IMG/VR virus record: IMGVR_UViG_3300037481_000188
Coordinates: 1-35,575 of that record
Direction: 5' to 3' (one strand)
Origin: a virus
Length of the DNA stretch: 35,575 bases
Position 1 is the first letter of the stretch. Every line of letters starts with the position of its first letter. The notes beneath the pieces are model-generated. The model saw nothing but the letters and a program-made list of their open reading frames with translations. It ran no database searches and was not told where the DNA came from. The translations under genes and the position numbers were made by a program. Shown here piece by piece: positions 32,448 through 35,575 of the stretch.

Positions 32448-32597
32448 TTATTTAATGCTGTTTGCAAAATTTTGAATCATTAAATATGTCCATCCAGATG
32501 TTTCAATTTCTTTTTGTTCTGATTCAATATCAAAAATTTGATTGAATGCTTCACTGTTTAAAATTTCCTGAAGCTCTTTTTCTTGTGCTGTTGTCAT
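32448..32597 (-). CDS. Small acidic protein, 49 aa
   Basis: A 49-residue acidic protein (MTTAQEKELQEILNSEAFNQ and IFDIESEQKEIE), helical, with no membrane segment. It has the best-formed promoter in the window and the TAACCAAACAAAAAA leader before its ATG, and its own terminator. The combination of promoter, leader and terminator suggests a monocistronic, strongly expressed early protein, possibly an anti-host or regulatory factor. Function unknown. Confidence 0.7.
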   Translation of the reverse strand: MTTAQEKELQEILNSEAFNQIFDIESEQKEIETSGWTYLMIQNFANSIK

Positions 32598-32646
32598 TTT
32601 TTTGTTTGGTTATTTTTTGAACTTGTGCTGCTCCGTTGCAGTGAGA

Positions 32647-32677
32647 CAAATGTAATACTTGTTTTTTTATCTGCAAA
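32647..32677 (-). promoter_or_regulatory. Promoter of the 49-aa gene (exact Bacteroidota consensus)
   Basis: Reading leftward: TTTG (32674-32677), exactly 19 bases of spacer, TACATTTG (32647-32654), both boxes perfect. It lies about 45 bases upstream of the ATG. The -33 box is inside ATTTGCAGATA, shared with two other minus-strand promoters. Confidence 0.75.
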
Positions 32678-32694
32678 TATTTCTGAAAAAATAA

Positions 32695-33057
32695 TTAAAT
32701 TTTTTTTCGGTATAGCCTCCCATGCTTCAATAGCACATGATTTTGCTTGCTATCAACTATCATCATCTTGCCATCCTGCTCCTCTAAGTGAAGCCTGTGC
32801 CACACCTTCTGAAAGTGATCAACAGTCAGATTGTACTTTGACTTGTAAGCCTCATAAGTCAGCCTCTCCTTCTTTGGCCTTGTGCCTTTGATGGATAGAA
32901 TCTCCTTAACCATTGCCTCATTATATTCATTCACAAGCACCCAGGGCTTGCTATATCCTTCCATTGGGATCATGGCAAAGCAATCCTTGTATCTGCTAAA
33001 TCGATGCTGAGGGATGTTGAATTTGCGACAGAAGTCACTCATTTTTAAAAAATTCAT
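32695..33057 (-). CDS. Hypothetical 120-aa DNA-binding-like protein
   Basis: A 120-residue basic protein. The start MNFLKMSDFCRKFNIPQHRFSRYKD looks like a small winged-helix or HTH region, and KKERLTYEAYKSKYN continues as a helical, basic part. A second ATG lies five codons in. It could be an early transcription or replication regulator. Its stop lies just upstream of the 49-aa gene promoter. Family not recognised. Confidence 0.7.
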   Translation of the reverse strand: MNFLKMSDFCRKFNIPQHRFSRYKDCFAMIPMEGYSKPWVLVNEYNEAMVKEILSIKGTRPKKERLTYEAYKSKYNLTVDHFQKVWHRLHLEEQDGKMMIVDSKQNHVLLKHGRLYRKKI

Positions 33058-33075
33058 ACTTAATTCTAATTGGCT

Positions 33076-33091
33076 TAGGTTTGCAAATGTA
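33076..33091. promoter_or_regulatory. Back-to-back divergent -7 boxes TAGGTTTGCAAATGTA
   Basis: TAGGTTTG (33076-33083) is an exact rightward -7 box for the nuclease gene at 33106. Its neighbour CAAATGTA (33084-33091) is an exact leftward -7 box (TACATTTG) for the gene at 33057. The centre TTTGCAAA is a perfect 8-base palindrome. Good -33 boxes are not seen for either. Confidence 0.45.
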
Positions 33092-33105
33092 AGTGCAACA
33101 AATTT

Positions 33106-33555
33106 ATGGCAGGATTCTATTTTGAATATTTAGTTAATAAACCACTCATTGACCTATCCGGTGATTTCAAAAAGTATGTTGGCAAGGAGGATGATTTTCA
33201 AAAGTCAGTTGCCAAATATCTCGACAATATTCAGGCCACTTGGTTTCATTGCCCGAATGGAGGCAGTAGAAATGCCATAGAGGCAAGCAAGCTGAAAGGC
33301 ATGGGAGTTAAACCAGGAGTGCCGGATTGCCTCATTCTTGACCACCTTAAAGGCTTCTCCGGTTTAGCCATAGAACTTAAGGTAGGATATAATAAACCAT
33401 CAGAGCAACAATTGGCTTTCTTAGATAAATTAGTGGCTCAGAATTGGCTGGTAATTGTATCTTGGTCACTTGATGAAGTAATAACTGTGCTTGATTGGTA
33501 CTACAACATAAATCAAAAAAATGAAGATAAATCAGAAAGGCTTTTGGGAAAATAA
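33106..33555 (+). CDS. VRR-NUC domain nuclease
   Basis: A 149-residue nuclease. FHCPNGGSRNAIEASKLKGMG, then GVKPGVPDCLIL (Asp74) and LAIELKVG (Glu90, Lys92) with KPSEQQ are the VRR-NUC signature. These stand-alone phage enzymes probably process replication or recombination intermediates. The C-terminal stretch overlaps the start of the methyltransferase gene by 35 bases. Confidence 0.92.
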   Translation: MAGFYFEYLVNKPLIDLSGDFKKYVGKEDDFQKSVAKYLDNIQATWFHCPNGGSRNAIEASKLKGMGVKPGVPDCLILDHLKGFSGLAIELKVGYNKPSEQQLAFLDKLVAQNWLVIVSWSLDEVITVLDWYYNINQKNEDKSERLLGK

Positions 33556-34072
33556 TACTGCTGAAGGGCATCATCATGATAAAAGTCTAGCAACAGCTAT
33601 TCTTGACATGCTCAAGAAGGATGAGTGCAAAACACTTGTAGATTTTGGATGTGGCATGGGTTACTATCCTGAGCAGTTCAGGCTTGCTGGAATCTATTGT
33701 CAGGCTTATGATGGCAATCCTAACACCTATGCACTCACATTAGGCACAGGCAGAACGCAGGATCTATCGGTTGAGTTTGACCTTCAGGAGAAGTTTGATT
33801 GTGTCTTGTCTCTTGAGGTAGGTGAGCATATTCCGGCAGAGTTTGAGAGCATCTATTTGGACAACATTGCCAAGCATGCAAAAGGCATGATCATCATATC
33901 ATGGGCAGTGCCTGGGCAGGATGGTGATGGGCATGTCAATTGCCAAACCAATGAATACATTATTGATCAGATGCACCTAAGAGCCTACACACTTGATGAG
34001 GTAGCTACCAAGGCACTCCGCAATGCCTCAAGCCTGTGGTGGTTTAAAAACACCATTATGGTTTTCAAATAA
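33521..34072 (+). CDS. Class I SAM-dependent methyltransferase
   Basis: A 183-residue methyltransferase. Motif I VDFGCGMGYYP is at about 40-50, acidic YDGNP follows at motif II, FDCVLSLEVGEHIP is motif IV-like, and a HVNCQTNEYIIDQM segment lies before the C-terminus. No DNA-methyltransferase target motif (DPPY/SPPF) is present, so a small molecule, glycan or peptide substrate is likelier. Together with the two glycosyltransferases it might modify a sugar. This is speculation. It overlaps the nuclease gene by 35 bases. Confidence 0.85.
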   Translation: MKINQKGFWENNTAEGHHHDKSLATAILDMLKKDECKTLVDFGCGMGYYPEQFRLAGIYCQAYDGNPNTYALTLGTGRTQDLSVEFDLQEKFDCVLSLEVGEHIPAEFESIYLDNIAKHAKGMIIISWAVPGQDGDGHVNCQTNEYIIDQMHLRAYTLDEVATKALRNASSLWWFKNTIMVFK

Positions 34073-34077
34073 TTTAT

Positions 34078-34109
34078 TTTGATTGTTGCCTAAATTGGTT
34101 TTTTATTTG
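34078..34109 (+). promoter_or_regulatory. Putative promoter of the 34129 operon
   Basis: TTTG (34078-34081), a 20-base spacer and TTTATTTG (34102-34109), one mismatch from TAnnTTTG. The leader then ends TCTAACCA-ATG, like other early genes. Confidence 0.5.
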
Positions 34110-34128
34110 CAAAAAAATAATCTAACCA

Positions 34129-34386
34129 ATGAGTCAAGAACTATTAAAAAAGCTTGCAGAGTGCAAGAGAATTGCTGACAATCACCGGAGGGCAAGGGAT
34201 TATCATAAGGAGAAGAATGCTGAGATAAAGCAGTTGAACCAAATTAATCTCATGAAGCTAAACAATGCGAACCAAAATTACATGAAGCTTCAGAAGGAGT
34301 ATTACTACTGGAGATCTGTCACCTTTGCCATCACCATTTTTGCTCTTGCAATGACTGTTCTATTCTTTAATTGCTTAAGGAAATGA
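34129..34386 (+). CDS. Coiled-coil membrane protein, 85 aa
   Basis: An 85-residue protein with a charged coiled coil at 1-58 (MSQELLKKLAECKRIADNH) and one C-terminal membrane segment (about 62-80, VTFAITIFALAMTVLFF). This is the same general plan as the 24395 gene. Function unknown. Stop overlaps the next ATG (ATGA). Confidence 0.75.
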   Translation: MSQELLKKLAECKRIADNHRRARDYHKEKNAEIKQLNQINLMKLNNANQNYMKLQKEYYYWRSVTFAITIFALAMTVLFFNCLRK

Positions 34387-34697
34387 AAAACGACTTCAGC
34401 AAGTTCACCTGCTTTGTTCGGGGCATAATTGAGACAGGATTTGTCATTAAGCATTCTGACAAGGCTCTAAGGCATGATGTCAAGCTTCACTTCAATAGGC
34501 TGCTTCATCACTCTGTTGAGTTTGAGAAGTTCCTGCACCAGCAACTTGGGCAAGACATGGCAGAGGCAGAAGATACAATCAACAGTTCAATCATTAATCT
34601 TGTTTGGCAGATATTTGACATGGAGGAGGATGAGGTTAATAGGTTCATTGAATACATCAATAATTTTGATGACCATGAAAGACAAAAAAATAATTGA
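34383..34697 (+). CDS. Hypothetical 104-aa protein
   Basis: A 104-residue helical, acidic protein. ATG at 34383 overlaps the previous stop and is preferred to the earlier in-frame ATG at 34371. The first half is basic and histidine-containing (LHFNRLLHHSVEFEKFLHQQL), the second acidic (DMEEDEVNRFIEYINN). No family recognised. Confidence 0.72.
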   Translation: MKNDFSKFTCFVRGIIETGFVIKHSDKALRHDVKLHFNRLLHHSVEFEKFLHQQLGQDMAEAEDTINSSIINLVWQIFDMEEDEVNRFIEYINNFDDHERQKNN

Positions 34698-34884
34698 GGT
34701 TTTTAAAGCCACTACTCGTGAAGTAGAAAAGGCTAAGACTGGGAAGACTTGTCAAATGTGTTCAGATGGAGGCAAGAAAAAGCACACCATGAATGATTGG
34801 GTTTGTGGCAGATGTCACATTGTAAGAACTGCCTACAATAAAAGTTTAAAAGGAGAAGTTGCCATAGTGTATAAACTTTTTTAG
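34669..34884 (+). CDS. Small zinc-ribbon-like protein, 71 aa
   Basis: A 71-residue protein with two CxxC pairs (CQMC and CGRC) and flanking basic residues (GGKKKH), the usual form of a small zinc ribbon. ATG at 34669 or 34675 is likely; the longer upstream frame overlaps the preceding gene and looks non-coding. Might bind nucleic acid. It ends just inside the promoter of the replication leader. Confidence 0.7.
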   Translation: MTMKDKKIIEVFKATTREVEKAKTGKTCQMCSDGGKKKHTMNDWVCGRCHIVRTAYNKSLKGEVAIVYKLF

Positions 34885-34889
34885 ATTTG
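34858..34889 (+). promoter_or_regulatory. Promoter of the replication operon
   Basis: GTTG (34858-34861), a 20-base spacer and TAGATTTG (34882-34889), an exact -7 box. A transcript would start near 34896 and carry about 130 bases of structured leader before the replication gene. Confidence 0.6.
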
Positions 34890-34933
34890 CATGTCGAAAG
34901 ACCCCGATTGAGACCCGGGATAAATAAAGAGCA

Positions 34934-35029
34934 ATGAAAAATATTAAAGCCCCATTCGGTCAGTACTTAGCAGCCTTACTCTTGGCTGGTCTCACTAAGG
35001 AAAACCGGATGGGGTTTTTTGTTTTATGA
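34934..35029 (+). CDS. Possible leader peptide, 31 aa
   Basis: A 31-codon frame starting MKNIKAPFGQYLAALLLAGL and ending MGFFVL. It is leucine- and alanine-rich and its stop overlaps the replication gene ATG (ATGA). The reading frame runs through the terminator-like hairpin, so translating ribosomes would open that hairpin. It may be a true leader peptide or chance. Confidence 0.4.
   Translation: MKNIKAPFGQYLAALLLAGLTKENRMGFFVL
34946..35020 (+). terminator. Terminator-like hairpin in the replication leader (possible attenuator)
   Basis: CCCCATTCGGT (34950-34960) pairs with ACCGGATGGGG (35004-35014), one G-T pair. It extends by AAAG/TTTT to about 15 bp and is followed by a T run. Inner stems CTTAG/CTAAG and CAGCC/GGCTG fill the loop. 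An upstream segment can pair with parts of this hairpin instead (see findings). Confidence 0.75.
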
Positions 35030-35575
35030 AAAAGTCATTTTTAATTCATCTTGATAGCCTTGAGATTTTAGATGAGCTAACTGATGAGCAAATTGGCAAA
35101 TTGCTTAAAGCATTTCGTTCATATCATTTAGGTTTAGAGCCTAAACTTGACCAAATTTTAAGGATAGCTTTTAAGCCATTTCAATTACAATTTGATAGAG
35201 ATTCTGAAAAATATAAAGAAACATCAGATCGTAACTCATTGAATGGCAGTAAAGGAGGTAGACCTAAAAAGCAAAAAAACCCAGTCGCTTTTTTGGGTTT
35301 AGATGAAAACCAACCTAAAGCGAAAAAAGCCGATAGTGATAATGATAGTGATAATGATAATGATAATGTAAATGATAGTGTTAAAAAGAAAATTATAAAA
35401 GAGTTTATTGCTCCATCTTTTGAAGAAGTTAAAGCTTACTTTCTTGAGCATAAAGAATCTCTTGATTTACTTGATAAATGCTACTACTATTACTCCGATG
35501 CTAATTGGACAAACAGAGATGGCAAAAAAGTCAAGGACTGGAAACGAACTATAAAAACAAACTGGTTCGGTAAAA
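35026..35575 (+). CDS. Replication protein, N-terminal part (DUF6291-like; continues at 1-207)
   Basis: The start ATG is at 35026; the frame is open to the window end and continues at base 1. The N-terminal domain (MKKSFLIHLDSLEILDELTD, then IGKLLKAF, FKPFQLQFDRDSEKY, NGSKGGRPKKQ) has the DUF6291 pattern of phage replication-associated proteins. A low-complexity Asp-Asn linker coded by GATAAT/GATAGT repeats (35332-35382) leads to the C-terminal domain seen at 1-207. Full protein is about 250 residues. It is followed by the helicase and probably loads it. Confidence 0.85.
   Translation, partial: MKKSFLIHLDSLEILDELTDEQIGKLLKAFRSYHLGLEPKLDQILRIAFKPFQLQFDRDSEKYKETSDRNSLNGSKGGRPKKQKNPVAFLGLDENQPKAKKADSDNDSDNDNDNVNDSVKKKIIKEFIAPSFEEVKAYFLEHKESLDLLDKCYYYYSDANWTNRDGKKVKDWKRTIKTNWFGK
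35449..35575. repeat. Terminal direct repeat, copy 2
   Basis: Identical to bases 1-127; see the first copy. It lies within the replication gene. Confidence 0.93.

Noticed and set aside
34474-34668. Longer N-terminus for the zinc-ribbon gene
   Set aside because: This part overlaps another coding frame and reads Leu- and Ser-rich, as shadows do. The zinc part begins downstream of ATG 34669.

Overview
This window is best read as one complete genome of a tailed phage (siphovirus-like Caudoviricetes) that infects a Bacteroidota host. The first and last 127 bases are identical and cut through one replication gene, so the contig closes into a circle of 35,448 bp. The Bacteroidota assignment rests on three things: A-rich start contexts that mostly lack Shine-Dalgarno sequences, several sites matching the Bacteroidota promoter pattern TTTG-N19-21-TAnnTTTG, and a tail and head gene set of the kind seen in phages of that phylum. 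I see no integrase, excisionase, partition gene or CRISPR array, so nothing argues for lysogeny.

Layout. (1) 34129-35575 continuing into 1-1532, plus strand: small proteins, a structured leader with a terminator-like hairpin, a DUF6291-like replication protein split by the window ends, and a DnaB-type helicase. (2) 1525-18185, plus strand: small basic protein, terminase small and large subunits, a CPYC membrane protein, a tail-assembly-chaperone-like pair joined by a probable -1 frameshift, tape measure, tail tip and fibre proteins, an Ig-domain structural protein, portal, and a MuF-type head protein. (3) 18208-21166, minus strand: SNF2 helicase-DNA methyltransferase fusion, small lipoprotein, PD-(D/E)XK nuclease. 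(4) 21215-23827, plus strand: small basic proteins, M15 endolysin, spanin-like and holin-like membrane proteins, one structural protein. (5) 23898-26795, minus strand: DUF3310 protein, small membrane and lipoproteins, two tandem tRNA genes, a ribbon-helix-helix-like protein, a GT2-like glycosyltransferase. (6) 26866-31040, plus strand: head-tail joining proteins, a GT25 glycosyltransferase, scaffold-like protein, major capsid protein. (7) 31127-33057, minus strand: Gp157-like protein, ssDNA-binding-like protein with an acidic tail, small proteins. (8) 33106-34072, plus strand: VRR-NUC nuclease and a SAM methyltransferase.

How it fits together. Replication and recombination functions (helicase, replication protein, SSB-like, Gp157, two nucleases) lie in short blocks on both strands. 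Several of these blocks start from promoters that share the core ATTTGCAGATA and a TAACCAA leader just before the ATG. Structural genes form two plus-strand blocks, each closed by a strong hairpin terminator. Portal and MuF sit after the tail genes, and the capsid is a separate block about 13 kb further on. The most unusual points are the frameshifted chaperone, the attenuator-like leader before the replication gene, a tRNA with a hairpin inserted in its D-loop, a portal with a DnaJ-type zinc finger, and two glycosyltransferases of different families.
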